Source of the DNA: CBDCFV01 sp965216425
Lineage (GTDB): Bacteria; Chloroflexota; Dehalococcoidia; Lucifugimonadales; UBA3495
DNA length: 64,000 nucleotides
Assembly: GCA_965216425.1 (NCBI GenBank)
Contig: CBDCFV010000003.1
Location: forward strand, 62,001 to 126,000
Reading direction: 5' to 3'
Positions 8,171 through 16,971 of the stretch are shown here, one piece after another (positions within the stretch are counted from its first letter, which is position 1; every line of letters starts with the position of its first letter). The position numbers and the translations under genes are program-made. The notes under the pieces are model-generated. The model had not been told where the DNA came from and did not search any database. It was given only the letters and a program-made list of their open reading frames with translations.

Positions 8171-9426
8171 TAGCTGAACACCTCGATGACTCGGTCGATC
8201 CCCAGGACCAACGCGTCGATGTCCTCCTTGGTATTGTACATCGCCATGGACGCCCGGGCGGTGGCCGGGATTTGGAACCGCTCCATCACCGGCTGAGCGC
8301 AATGGTGGCCGGTCCGCACCGCGATGCCTTCCGCATCCAGGATGGTGCCTATGTCGTGTGGGTGGACGCCGTCCATGATGAACGAGAGAATTCCCGACTT
8401 GTGCGCCGCGGTGCCGATAATTTGAACTCCTTCTATGGATGACAGGGCGCGGGCGCCGTAGTCCAGCAACTCCTGCTCGTGGGCCATGATCCAGTCGAAC
8501 CCAAGGGCCTCAACGTAGTCTATCGCCTCTCCCAATCCGATGGCGCCGGCGATGTTAGGGGTGCCCGCCTCGAATTTGTAAGGAAGGTCAGCATAGAGAG
8601 TCTTTTCGAAGGTGACCGACTTAATCATTTCCCCGCCCCCTTGGTAAGGGGACATTGAGTCCAATAGCTCGGCCTTACCGTAGAGGACTCCAATGCCGGT
8701 GGGACCAAACAGCTTGTGCCCGGAGAACACGTAGAAGTCGCAGTCCAGACTTCTCACGTCCACCTGCATATGAGGGACCGCTTGGGCGCCGTCCAACAAC
8801 ACGGGTACACCGTGTGCGTGGGACAATTCCACGATGCGGTCGACGGGTACTATGGTGCCAAGGGCGTTCGAGACGTGGGTAATGGACACCAGCTTGGTGC
8901 GGGGGCCCAGCATTGCCTCAAACTCGTCCACCAGTAACTCGCCCGAATCGTCAATGGGCACCACCCGAAGCTTGGACCCCTTCTCTTCGCACAGGATCTG
9001 CCAAGGGACGATGTTGGAGTGGTGTTCCATGTTGGAGACGATGATTTCATCGCCGGGGCCTATGTTCTGCCTCCCGAAGGTTTGGGCCACCAAGTTGATG
9101 CTTTCGGTAGTTCCCCTGGTATAGATAATCTCTTGGTCGCTGGCGGCGTTAACGAAGCTGCGGATTTTGCTGCGGGCGTTCTCATAGTCGTCGGTGGCCC
9201 GCTGGCTTAGAGTGTGGACCCCACGGTGCACGTTGGCGTTGTCGGTTGTGTAGTAACGGACCAGCGCGTCTATCACACATTGGGGCTTCTGGGAGGTTGC
9301 GCCGTTATCCAAGTAGACCAGCGGCTTCCCGTTCACCAACTGGTGGAGGATTGGGAAATCCTTACGCACGTGCGCCACATCCAAAGGCGCGCTGTTTGAA
9401 ACGGCTTGGGCGTCACTGGTGGTCAT
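8170..9426 (-). CDS. sufS: Cysteine desulfurase SufS
   Basis: PLP enzyme that takes sulfur from cysteine and passes it to SufU for Fe-S cluster building on SufBCD. 418 residues. The PLP lysine is in FSGHKLFGPTGIGVLYG, the catalytic persulfide cysteine is in RTGHHCAQPVMERF, and the N-terminal VYLDNGATSQKP and MEHHSNIVPWQ are typical of group II (SufS) enzymes. The ATG overlaps the sufD stop (ATGA) and the stop overlaps the sufU start. Confidence 0.96.
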   Translation of the reverse strand: MTTSDAQAVSNSAPLDVAHVRKDFPILHQLVNGKPLVYLDNGATSQKPQCVIDALVRYYTTDNANVHRGVHTLSQRATDDYENARSKIRSFVNAASDQEIIYTRGTTESINLVAQTFGRQNIGPGDEIIVSNMEHHSNIVPWQILCEEKGSKLRVVPIDDSGELLVDEFEAMLGPRTKLVSITHVSNALGTIVPVDRIVELSHAHGVPVLLDGAQAVPHMQVDVRSLDCDFYVFSGHKLFGPTGIGVLYGKAELLDSMSPYQGGGEMIKSVTFEKTLYADLPYKFEAGTPNIAGAIGLGEAIDYVEALGFDWIMAHEQELLDYGARALSSIEGVQIIGTAAHKSGILSFIMDGVHPHDIGTILDAEGIAVRTGHHCAQPVMERFQIPATARASMAMYNTKEDIDALVLGIDRVIEVFS

Positions 9427-10775
9427 GCTGCGCTCCCAAATTGAAGACCTTTGGTCGGTATTGCTGCCATGAATAGCTGGTCCAAATAGTCCCTCAATGG
9501 TTCAACCTGCACCGTTTCAATGATTTCGTTGGCGAAGGCGTGAATCAGAATCTGGCCGGCCGTTTCCTTGTCCAGTCCTCTGCTTTGCATGTAGAAGAGG
9601 GTGTCTTCGTCAATGTGCCCTGCCGTTGCGCCGTGGGTGCACTGAACGTCATCGGCGTAAATGAGAAGGCTGGGCTTGCTGTCCACTTCGGCCTCTCGGG
9701 ACAACAGCAGGTTCTTGTCGGTCTGGCGGGCGTCGGCCTTCTGAGCGTCCTTCCGCACCAGCACTTCGCCACCGAACACAGCCTTGGACTTGCCGTCAAG
9801 AATGCCTTTGTAAAACAAACGGCTGGTGGTGTTAGGCTGGGCGTGGTCGATGTTAATCAGGTTGTCTATATGTTGTTCCCCAATGGTCAAGTACAGGCCG
9901 TTCAGGGAGCAGAATGCACCTGGGGCGTCCTGCAATACTTGGAAGTCCTGCCTTGCCATGGCCGCACCCTTGGCGAAGGACGTAGACCTGAAAGTACTGT
10001 CCCTGCCTTGGACAGCACGGCTGACGCCAACGTGGAACGCCTTGGAGCTTTCGAGAAGGAGCCTGTAGTGGTCTATCCGGGCCCCTTCTTCGAGAATAAA
10101 TTCGGTCACCGCGTTGGTGAAATAACGTGACTCGGACAGAGTGGCGTACGTTTCCGTTATGGTCACACTGGAGTTGGCGCCGGCGATAACCAGGACCCTT
10201 GGGTGGGAGACGGTTTGACGATGCTGATTCGTGGTTATAAAGATGAAGTGCACCGGCGCCGTGGACTGGCAATTGGCATCTATTTGGACTAACGCCCCGT
10301 CTTCCAGGAAAGCGGTGTTCAAGGCGGTGAAGGCGTCGTCATCGAAACCGGCGTGTTTGCCCAAGTTCTTTTCAAGACCTGCTGCGTTGGAGGCGATGGC
10401 CTGTGCCAGGTTGGTCACCGTGATGCCGGCGCTGTCACTCGGCTTCGCTGAAAGCGTCTCCGAGTACCGCCCGTCCAGAAAAACGACGTTGTGCCAACCG
10501 TCATGCCAGGGAGCAACGCCTCGCACTGCTTGGGAGTCAGCCAGTGAGAGATCGTGGTCCGGGCTTTCGAAACCGGCCACTGCCAACGGGCGCACGCTGG
10601 TGTACTTCCACCTTTCGTTGCCGCGGCGGGCCGTGGGGAAGCCCAGTTCATTGAACTTGTTCCAAGCCTGAGCGCGAAGAAGCCGGAGCCATTCCGGCTG
10701 GCCGACGCCCGCCCGTTGCTCCAAGGCTTCGAATCCTTCCCGGTAGTTGTCCAGTCTGATAGCTGTTTGAGTCAT
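9423..10775 (-). CDS. sufD: Fe-S cluster assembly protein SufD
   Basis: 450-residue SufD, partner of SufB and SufC in the scaffold complex. The C-terminal beta-helix part carries the family sequences CTHGATAGHID, DTLFYMQSRGLDKETA and the LIHAFANEI region. The N-terminal part (RRGNERWKYTS) is also typical. ATG start at 10775. A 70-bp gap separates it from sufC, and its stop overlaps the sufS start by 4 bp. The DNA shows no sign of disruption. Confidence 0.94.
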   Translation of the reverse strand: MTQTAIRLDNYREGFEALEQRAGVGQPEWLRLLRAQAWNKFNELGFPTARRGNERWKYTSVRPLAVAGFESPDHDLSLADSQAVRGVAPWHDGWHNVVFLDGRYSETLSAKPSDSAGITVTNLAQAIASNAAGLEKNLGKHAGFDDDAFTALNTAFLEDGALVQIDANCQSTAPVHFIFITTNQHRQTVSHPRVLVIAGANSSVTITETYATLSESRYFTNAVTEFILEEGARIDHYRLLLESSKAFHVGVSRAVQGRDSTFRSTSFAKGAAMARQDFQVLQDAPGAFCSLNGLYLTIGEQHIDNLINIDHAQPNTTSRLFYKGILDGKSKAVFGGEVLVRKDAQKADARQTDKNLLLSREAEVDSKPSLLIYADDVQCTHGATAGHIDEDTLFYMQSRGLDKETAGQILIHAFANEIIETVQVEPLRDYLDQLFMAAIPTKGLQFGSAA

Positions 10776-10845
10776 AAGTTACTTTTGCGTGAAGAACTTC
10801 AGCTTGCCTGCGCTGACGTAGATCAGCACCCTTCGAAATCAGGAA

Positions 10846-11625
10846 TTACACGCCGGCGTCGATGGCTTCTTTAATCCAGTCGTAGCCCTTCTCTTCCAGT
10901 TCATGGGCCAGTTCCGGGCCGCCGGAGCGCACGATTCGCCCGTCCATCAGGACATGGACGTAGTCGGGAGTGATGTAGTTCAGCATCCGCTGATAATGGG
11001 TCACCAAGACCATGGCGTTGGAGTCGCTGCGCAGCTTGTTGACGCCGTCGGCGACGATTCGCAATGCGTCGATGTCGAGGCCGGAGTCGGTCTCGTCCAG
11101 GATGGAGAGCTTAGGCTCCAGCATAGCCATTTGCAGAATTTCGTTGCGCTTCTTCTCGCCGCCGGAGAACCCTTCGTTGACGGTGCGACGGGCGAGGTCC
11201 GGGTCAATTTCGACCATCTTGATTTTGTCCCGGAGCATCCGGTCGAAGTCACGGGCGCTCAGCTCTTCCTCTCCGTTGTGCTGGCGTTTGGCGTCCATCG
11301 CCGCCTTGAGGAACTGCCAAGCGCGGACGCCGGGAAGCTCCAAAGGGTACTGGAACGCCAGGAATACACCCTCACGGGCACGCTCTTCGGGCTCCATCGC
11401 CAGCAGGTCCTGGCCTTGATAGACTACCTGACCGCCGGTTACCTCGTAGTTGGGCTTGCCGGCGAGGACGTTGGCCAACGTGCTTTTCCCCGAGCCGTTG
11501 GGTCCCATGATGGCGTGTACTTCGCCCGGGCCGACCAACAAGTCAATTCCGTTCAGTATGTCCGCATCGGCCACCTTAACGTGGAGGTTATGGACTTCTA
11601 GCATTGGTTCGTTGTTATTCATCAT
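10846..11625 (-). CDS. sufC: Fe-S cluster assembly ATPase SufC
   Basis: Cytoplasmic ABC ATPase of the SufBCD scaffold, 259 residues. Walker A is GPNGSGKST (residues 41-49), the ABC signature is in NEGFSGGEKKR, and Walker B is KLSILDETDSGLD, with the typical SufC wording. The ATG at 11625 overlaps the shifted-frame end of the toxin gene in an ATGA arrangement. This suggests that the toxin-antitoxin pair was read through into sufC before the toxin was broken. Confidence 0.95.
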   Translation of the reverse strand: MMNNNEPMLEVHNLHVKVADADILNGIDLLVGPGEVHAIMGPNGSGKSTLANVLAGKPNYEVTGGQVVYQGQDLLAMEPEERAREGVFLAFQYPLELPGVRAWQFLKAAMDAKRQHNGEEELSARDFDRMLRDKIKMVEIDPDLARRTVNEGFSGGEKKRNEILQMAMLEPKLSILDETDSGLDIDALRIVADGVNKLRSDSNAMVLVTHYQRMLNYITPDYVHVLMDGRIVRSGGPELAHELEEKGYDWIKEAIDAGV

Positions 11626-11976
11626 GCTCTACGGCTTTGATTCAGCAGGTCTATTACTGCATCAATCAGGCGGTTGAATATGGATTGTCTCAGTGTACCC
11701 ACTTCTCTAGGTTATTAGGCTGTCATTTGACGTGAATAGCTTGCCCGGACGAGCATAGCTTGTGAGGCGCAGCCCTCCCGAAGCAAAGCTGTCGGTATTA
11801 AGTTCGAGTGCGTTGCTATCTGCGTAGCGATTGGTGGTAACCTGACACAGGAGCCAATCCTCTCTGCTTGGACGGGCAATAACAACAGCAGGACGGAGCT
11901 CTGCTTGCGACAAATCCGAGAATGGAAACCTCGCAATGACTACTGCTCCTATTCCTCTTCTGCCAAATATGCCCAC
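11622..11976 (-). pseudogene. PemK/MazF-family toxin, disrupted by a single-base frameshift
   Basis: Endoribonuclease toxin family. The intact part reads FPFSDLSQAELRPAVVIA, DWLLCQVTTNRY, then SYARPGKLFTSNDSLIT and a stop at 11707 (89 residues). Skipping one base right after that threonine codon restores the expected family ending REVGTLRQSIFNRLIDAV, followed by 10 further residues, to a TGA at 11622-11624 that overlaps the sufC start. The simplest reading is a one-base insertion near 11709, either a real mutation or a sequence error. The start at 11976 overlaps the antitoxin gene by 28 bp, typical of toxin-antitoxin pairs. Confidence 0.82.
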
Positions 11977-12161
11977 GCTTCTCGCTCCTCAATACGAAGC
12001 CAGTCATCAAGAGCATCCTCGCTGAGCAGCGCCGTTGAAGAAATCACCGTTTCGTGGTCAAGGATGGTGATCAGGATCTGGCAGCCCTTTTTTAGCTTGA
12101 CTGGCTCGAGGAGACGGATTGATCCGTCTTCGTCGACCTTGGCTCGGTAGGTACACAACAT
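11949..12161 (-). CDS. Antitoxin of the PemK/MazF-type pair
   Basis: 70-residue acidic protein with an AbrB/MazE-like N-terminal strand pattern (YRAKVDEDGSIRLLEPVKLK, GCQILITIL) and an acidic C-terminal tail (LRIEEREAWAYLAEEE) of the kind that wraps the toxin. Small proteins of this type often precede PemK toxins. ATG start 30 bp after sufB. It lies inside the suf operon and would be co-transcribed with it. The antitoxin itself looks intact. Confidence 0.72.
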   Translation of the reverse strand: MLCTYRAKVDEDGSIRLLEPVKLKKGCQILITILDHETVISSTALLSEDALDDWLRIEEREAWAYLAEEE

Positions 12162-12191
12162 GGCTGATAGTCCTGTTCGATAATTTCCCGG

Positions 12192-13661
12192 TTACCCCAC
12201 CGCGCCTTCGAGGCTGACCTTCAGCAGTTGGGATGCCTCCATGGCGAACTCGAAGGGCAATTCTTGGAAGATGCCGCGGCAGAAGCCGTTGATAATCATG
12301 TAGTGGGCGTCTTCGACCCCTATGCCTCGCTGCTGACAGTAGAAAAGCTGCTCGTCGCTGACCTTGGAGGTAGAAGCTTCGTGTTCCATCTGGGCGGTGG
12401 GGTTGCGAACCTCGATGTAGGGCACCGTGTGGGCGCCGCACTTGTCGCCGATGAGCAACGAGTCGCACTGGGTGAAATTCCTGGCGTTGTCGGCAGTGGG
12501 CATCATCTTGACCAAGCCGCGGTAGGTGGCGTTGCCTTGCCCCGCGGAGATGCCCTTGGCGACGATGGTGCTCTTGGTGTTCTTCCCGACGTGAATCATC
12601 TTGGTGCCGGTGTCGGCCTGTTGGTAGTTGTTCACCAAGGCCACCGAGTAGAACTCTCCTACCGAGTTGTCTCCCTGCAGGATGACACTGGGGTACTTCC
12701 AAGTTATGGCCGAGCCGGTCTCAACTTGGGTCCAGGATATTTTGGAGTTCCGTCCTGCCGCTTTGCCCCGCTTGGTGACGAAGTTGTAGACCCCGCCCTT
12801 CCCTTCCTTGTCTCCCGGGAACCAGTTCTGCAGGGTGGAGTATTTTATTTCGGCGTCGTCAAGGGCGACCAACTCCACCACTGCGGCGTGGAGCTGATTG
12901 GTCTTCCTTGCCGGAGCGGTGCATCCTTCAAGGTAGCTGACATAGGCGCCCTCTTCGGCGACGATGAGGGTGCGCTCGAATTGGCCGGAATCCGCTTGAT
13001 TGATGCGGAAATAGGTCATCAACTCCATGGGGCAGCGGACGCCTTTGGGGATGTAGGCAAACGATCCGTCGCTGAAGACAGCCGAGTTGAGGCTGGCATA
13101 GAAGTTGTCCCCGAATGGCACCACGGAGCCGAGGTACTTTTGCACCAAGTCGGGGTGGTTCTTGACGGCTTCGCTCATGGAGCAGAAGATTACCCCGGCT
13201 TTCTCCAGCGTTTCCTGGTAGGTGGTAGCGACGGAGACGCTGTCCAGCACGGCGTCAATCGCTACACCGGCGAGCTTTTCCTGCTCGGCCAACGGAATGC
13301 CCAGCTTATTGAAGGCCTCCACGATCTCCGGGTCCACTTCGTCCAGGCTCTTGGGCGCGTCCTCCCTGGATGACGGGGCGGCGTAGTAATAAATGTCCTG
13401 GAAGTCTATCTGGGGATAGCTGACGTTGGCCCACTTGGGCTCCCGAAAGGTCTGCTTGGACCAGTGGCGGTAGGCCTTGAGACGCCATTCCAGCATCCAT
13501 TCGGGTTCTTCTTTTTTGGCAGAGATCAACCGGACTATGTCTTCGCTCAACCCCTTTGGGGCCAAGTCCGAGTCGATGTCGATGGTGAAGCCCCATTTGT
13601 AGTCAGTGTCCAGATCACTGGAACTGGTGGCGGTGCGGGACATGATCCTGGGTGCCGTCAT
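12192..13661 (-). CDS. sufB: Fe-S cluster assembly protein SufB
   Basis: 489-residue core scaffold subunit of SufBCD. Family landmarks visible include DNFYASLNSAVFSDGSFAYI, the LEGCTAPARKTNQLHAAVVE region with its conserved cysteine, and the STIVAKGISAGQGNATYRGL beta-helix. The frame is open to 13691, but the ATG at 13661 has GGAGGAAG seven bases upstream, so I start there (MTAPRIMSRT). It is the first gene of the suf operon, with promoter and operator about 80-130 bp upstream. Confidence 0.95.
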   Translation of the reverse strand: MTAPRIMSRTATSSSDLDTDYKWGFTIDIDSDLAPKGLSEDIVRLISAKKEEPEWMLEWRLKAYRHWSKQTFREPKWANVSYPQIDFQDIYYYAAPSSREDAPKSLDEVDPEIVEAFNKLGIPLAEQEKLAGVAIDAVLDSVSVATTYQETLEKAGVIFCSMSEAVKNHPDLVQKYLGSVVPFGDNFYASLNSAVFSDGSFAYIPKGVRCPMELMTYFRINQADSGQFERTLIVAEEGAYVSYLEGCTAPARKTNQLHAAVVELVALDDAEIKYSTLQNWFPGDKEGKGGVYNFVTKRGKAAGRNSKISWTQVETGSAITWKYPSVILQGDNSVGEFYSVALVNNYQQADTGTKMIHVGKNTKSTIVAKGISAGQGNATYRGLVKMMPTADNARNFTQCDSLLIGDKCGAHTVPYIEVRNPTAQMEHEASTSKVSDEQLFYCQQRGIGVEDAHYMIINGFCRGIFQELPFEFAMEASQLLKVSLEGAVG

Positions 13662-13740
13662 TCGGTCTTCCTCCGACCAAGGTTGGCGCACGATGGGCCG
13701 CAGCGACCATTGTCATAGCTGGGGCCAGCAAGATGATAAC

Positions 13741-13795
13741 ATTGTCGACTGAACAAGTCGACAATTATGCTAGCATCGGGGACGGTGGGTGTCAA
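13741..13795 (-). promoter_or_regulatory. suf operon promoter with an inverted-repeat operator at the start site
   Basis: Minus-strand TTGACA (13790-13795), a 17-bp spacer and TAGCAT (13767-13772) form a sigma-70 type promoter. Immediately downstream, over the expected +1, is a perfect 10-bp inverted repeat (ATTGTCGACT, 5-bp spacer, AGTCGACAAT, 13741-13765). This is a classic repressor position. An Fe-S sensing regulator (SufR or Rrf2/IscR type) is plausible, but no regulator gene is in the window and the motif does not let me name it. Confidence 0.78.
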
Positions 13796-14050
13796 CGATA
13801 ATCGTAGCGGCGGCATCAGGGACTTTTCCGGGCCTTTTCATTACCGCAGTAGTCGCAGCCCCGGGCATTGAGGACAGCCTTCTACCAACAGATCACGCTA
13901 ATCATCCAATTCAAACGACTCCCGACCGGGACGACTACTGACATCCGCCCCTTTCCAACTCGTGAAACACCTTGCTAACATAGTACCTGTCCACCCAAAG
14001 TGTCCTACCGTTCATAAGGTTCAGACAAGCAACCCCGCCCACAAAGCGGG

Positions 14051-14080
14051 ATGTCCGGAAATGTCCGGAAATGTCCGGCG
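14051..14080 (+). repeat. Three 10-bp tandem repeats in the suf-tatD gap
   Basis: ATGTCCGGAA occurs twice, followed by ATGTCCGGCG, head to tail. It sits in the 680-bp gap 13662-14341 between the divergent sufB and tatD genes. Apart from the suf promoter, I see no gene or RNA in this gap. Confidence 0.7.
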
Positions 14081-14341
14081 GTCTGAAATTTCTGCTCCTT
14101 CCCGCCGCAGTCTCCGCGTCTTGGGCCCGGCGCTATCTCGCGTCTTAGCTTGGCTGACCGGTGAAAATGAAAAGGCGATGGGCGTCAGGGCCAAGGCGTA
14201 GTATGGTGGGTGAAATAAGTGTTATTCTATTCGTCGTACTTGTCATTAACATGATGCACCGGCTTGCGAGTCTATCTCACTGTCTGGAACTACTCGCAGT
14301 TTGAACTTCAACTTAAATCAGGAATCAGGGGAGTTGGCGTG

Positions 14342-15139
14342 ATGTCCGAAAACGCCCTGCTAGCCGATTGTCATACCCACATTGACGACTACCCTCCAGA
14401 TGAGATGCCGGACATATTGCAGCGTGCACAGGACGCCGGAGTCAGGTTCATCGTAGTTGCCGGCACCACCATGGAATCGACCAGGAAGTGCATAGACCTG
14501 TCAAGTCAGTACGACATGCTGTACGCCGGTGTCGGCATTCACCCGATGAATGCCCGCGAGACGATCGACGAAGAGACCTACACGGACTTGAAGAGTATGG
14601 CGGAGGGCCATGACAAGGTGGTCTGCATCAGCGAGGTTGGGTTGGACTTCCTGCCCGATTCTCCCGACCATGATGTCCAGTACCAAGTGTTCCGCGAACA
14701 GATACGTTTGGCTAGGGAGTTGAAATTGCCCATCATCTTCCACTCCCGGGAGTCGCATCCCGAGGTGTTCCAGACCTTGCGGGAAGAGCGAGCCGGGGAT
14801 ATGGGCGGGGTGATGCACTATTTCCAAGCCGACGAGGCAACCGCCAGGGAGGCCATCGATTGCGGGTTCTTTATTTCGTTGGCCCGGCCACTGCTCCGGC
14901 TTCCCGAATTGCAGGAAGCGGTCAGGAACATTCCGTTGGACAACATAGTACTGGAGACCGATGCCGCTCCCCAGCCATTCAAGAAGTACCGTCATAACTG
15001 GACTGAGCCTCGTCACGTACAGACCGTGGCCCAGAAGTTGGCCGAGATCAAAGGCATCAGCCTGGACGAAGTGGCCCAGACCACCAGCCGCAACTTGACA
15101 CGTTTGCTGGGCCTGGAGCGCTTAATAGAGCAGGGTTAA
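14342..15139 (+). CDS. TatD-family metal-dependent hydrolase (DNase)
   Basis: 265-residue TIM-barrel hydrolase of the TatD family, linked to 3'-5' exonuclease/DNA repair or to RNA turnover. The metal ligands are visible: DCHTH (His11, His13), the glutamate in SEVGLDF, the histidines in FHSRESH and in MHYF, and the aspartate in VLETDAAP. The frame opens at 14264, but the ATG at 14342, with GGGGAG upstream, gives the normal N-terminus (SENALLADCHTH). TatD proteins usually have LETD followed by a SP motif; here it is APQPF, a mild departure. Confidence 0.87.
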   Translation: MSENALLADCHTHIDDYPPDEMPDILQRAQDAGVRFIVVAGTTMESTRKCIDLSSQYDMLYAGVGIHPMNARETIDEETYTDLKSMAEGHDKVVCISEVGLDFLPDSPDHDVQYQVFREQIRLARELKLPIIFHSRESHPEVFQTLREERAGDMGGVMHYFQADEATAREAIDCGFFISLARPLLRLPELQEAVRNIPLDNIVLETDAAPQPFKKYRHNWTEPRHVQTVAQKLAEIKGISLDEVAQTTSRNLTRLLGLERLIEQG

Positions 15140-15297
15140 GGCTGATCGCGGAGACATGCCATTGGGGGCAGACTGGCCGCCCTGTCGCGTTGAGGCCAAG
15201 CATCGCCGGTGTTACCATTGATGCACCGGATTCGACTTGAAACGTCGCCCTGAAACGAAAGCTTGGCGGCCATTTGTTGAGAGGGAGGGCATCATTT

Positions 15298-15888
15298 ATG
15301 CAACCGGAGCAGTGCCACATCGCCTTGAAGGAATGGGCAGTCACCGTGCAAGCCCTGGCTCGTGGTGAGCAGATTCTGTTGCTGCGCAAGGGCGGAATCC
15401 ACGAATCGAGTAAGGACTTCCGACTCCTGCATCCGGAGTTTTTGCTGTACCCCACGTATGAGCACCAGAAGGCCGAGTTGTTGCAGCCTGCCTACCAGCC
15501 TGCGCTGGAGGCGCTTCTGGAACAGCCGAGGGACCCGGGCGAGATAACCTTCACCCACTTCGCCAGAATGGAAGAGGCGGTGGAGCTGTCAGACCAAGGT
15601 AAGGTGGACGACCTGGAGTCGCATTACATCTGGACCACCGCCTACGCCCAGTCCAGGCTTCACTGGAAGCCAATGCTCCCCTTGTCGGTGATGCTGCTCC
15701 GGGTCTACCGGCTGGAGACCCCGGTGACCGTCCCGTGGCTTCCCGAATACGGCGGTTGTACCTCTTGGGTTGAGGACTTGGTCGAGGTGCCGCTGGGCAA
15801 TATGGAGCCGGTTATCAGCGATGAAGAGTTCCGCCGGAGAGTGGACGAGGTGAAGGGAAGCCTTGGATTGGCGGTAGCCGCCGGGTGA
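15298..15888 (+). CDS. DUF1802 family protein
   Basis: 196 residues matching what I know of the DUF1802 family: an N-terminal ALKEWAVTVQALARGEQILL and RKGGIHE, then FLLYPTYEHQ, and a central KPMLPLSVMLLRVY. Function is unknown; the family is found in cyanobacteria, Chloroflexota and Deinococcus relatives. The frame opens at 15274 but the ATG at 15298, after an AGGGAGGG ribosome site, is preferred. It lies between tatD and an aldo-keto reductase without a tight operon structure. Confidence 0.8.
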   Translation: MQPEQCHIALKEWAVTVQALARGEQILLLRKGGIHESSKDFRLLHPEFLLYPTYEHQKAELLQPAYQPALEALLEQPRDPGEITFTHFARMEEAVELSDQGKVDDLESHYIWTTAYAQSRLHWKPMLPLSVMLLRVYRLETPVTVPWLPEYGGCTSWVEDLVEVPLGNMEPVISDEEFRRRVDEVKGSLGLAVAAG

Positions 15889-15969
15889 TAAGGCGTCGTA
15901 TCCCGAGCGGCGCCACTTGCCGTCGCCTTGGGCCCCTGGTTGAGTGAAAACACCTGAGGACAACATGCT

Positions 15970-16971
15970 ATGAAATATCGTCAAATGCCCCGCACCGAGT
16001 TGACCCTTTCGGAAGTGGGGTTCGGGGTCTGGACTGTGGCGACCAACTGGTGGGGCCGGATAGAGGAGGCGGACAAGGCTGCCCTGCTGGAAAATGCCGT
16101 GGAGTTGGGCGTGAACTTCTTCGACACGGCGGATACATACGGTGAGGGGTACGGGGAAGAGATTCTGGCCAAGGTGCTGGGACATCGCCGAAATGACATA
16201 ATCATCGCTACGAAGTTCGGTTACGATTTCTACGATCCCACGCCGCGCATCGGCCACCAAGAGCGGAAACAGAACTTCGAGCGGGAGTTCGTGCGGTACG
16301 CCTGCGAACAAAGCCTGCGGCGGCTGAACACGGACTACATCGACCTGTACCAAGTACATAATCCGCGGGTCGACTCGCTGGAGCGGGACGAGTTGTTCGA
16401 GACGCTGGAGCAGTTGCAGTCAGAGGGGAAAATACGCTACTTCGGGGTGGCGCTGGGGCCGGACATAGGCTGGTTCGAAGAAGGGGAAACCTCGATGAAG
16501 GACCGGCATGTTGACAGCCTGGAAATCATCTACAGCATCCTGGAGCAGGAGCCAGCCAAGGACTTCTTCCCCATCGCGCGAGACCACGAGGTTGGTCTGC
16601 TCTCGAGGGTGCCCCACGCATCGAACACGCTTACGGGCGAGTTTATCGAGATACCCACCTTTGACGAGAGCGACCACCGGGCCCACCGCCGCGCTGAGTG
16701 GCTGAGAGAAGCGATGCAGAAGGTTGACCGGGTGCGCTCCTTAGAGTTGGAGGACACCAGGACGTTGGGACAGTCGGCCATCCAATTTTGCCTGAAGAAG
16801 CCCCAGATCGTGTCGGTGCTGCCCAACTTCACCAACATGGACGAGTTGAATGAGTACACGGCGGCGGTGGATACGCCGGACATTACCGATGCTGAGCAGG
16901 AGTACTTGGACGAACTTTGGGACAACGCGTTCTACTTGGTTGAGCCAGAGCCGGAGTTCCGGGAGATTTAG
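15970..16971 (+). CDS. Aldo-keto reductase
   Basis: 333-residue NADP(H)-dependent aldo-keto reductase. The catalytic tetrad is partly visible: Asp52 and Tyr57 in NFFDTADTYGEGYG and Lys82 in IIATKFGY, followed by QVHNPR, where the expected catalytic histidine sits. The C-terminal half is typical of the YghZ/tas-like group (QSAIQFCLKKPQIVSVLPN). ATG start. It runs tail to tail into the nucleoside hydrolase gene with a 4-bp overlap of stops. Confidence 0.9.
   Translation: MKYRQMPRTELTLSEVGFGVWTVATNWWGRIEEADKAALLENAVELGVNFFDTADTYGEGYGEEILAKVLGHRRNDIIIATKFGYDFYDPTPRIGHQERKQNFEREFVRYACEQSLRRLNTDYIDLYQVHNPRVDSLERDELFETLEQLQSEGKIRYFGVALGPDIGWFEEGETSMKDRHVDSLEIIYSILEQEPAKDFFPIARDHEVGLLSRVPHASNTLTGEFIEIPTFDESDHRAHRRAEWLREAMQKVDRVRSLELEDTRTLGQSAIQFCLKKPQIVSVLPNFTNMDELNEYTAAVDTPDITDAEQEYLDELWDNAFYLVEPEPEFREI

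Noticed and set aside
14051..14080. Possible CRISPR-like array
   Set aside because: Three head-to-tail 10-bp units without spacers and no cas genes in the window.
13962..14201. 79-codon open frame between sufB and tatD
   Set aside because: No ribosome site, Pro/Ser/Arg-rich translation across the 10-bp tandem repeats; probably chance.
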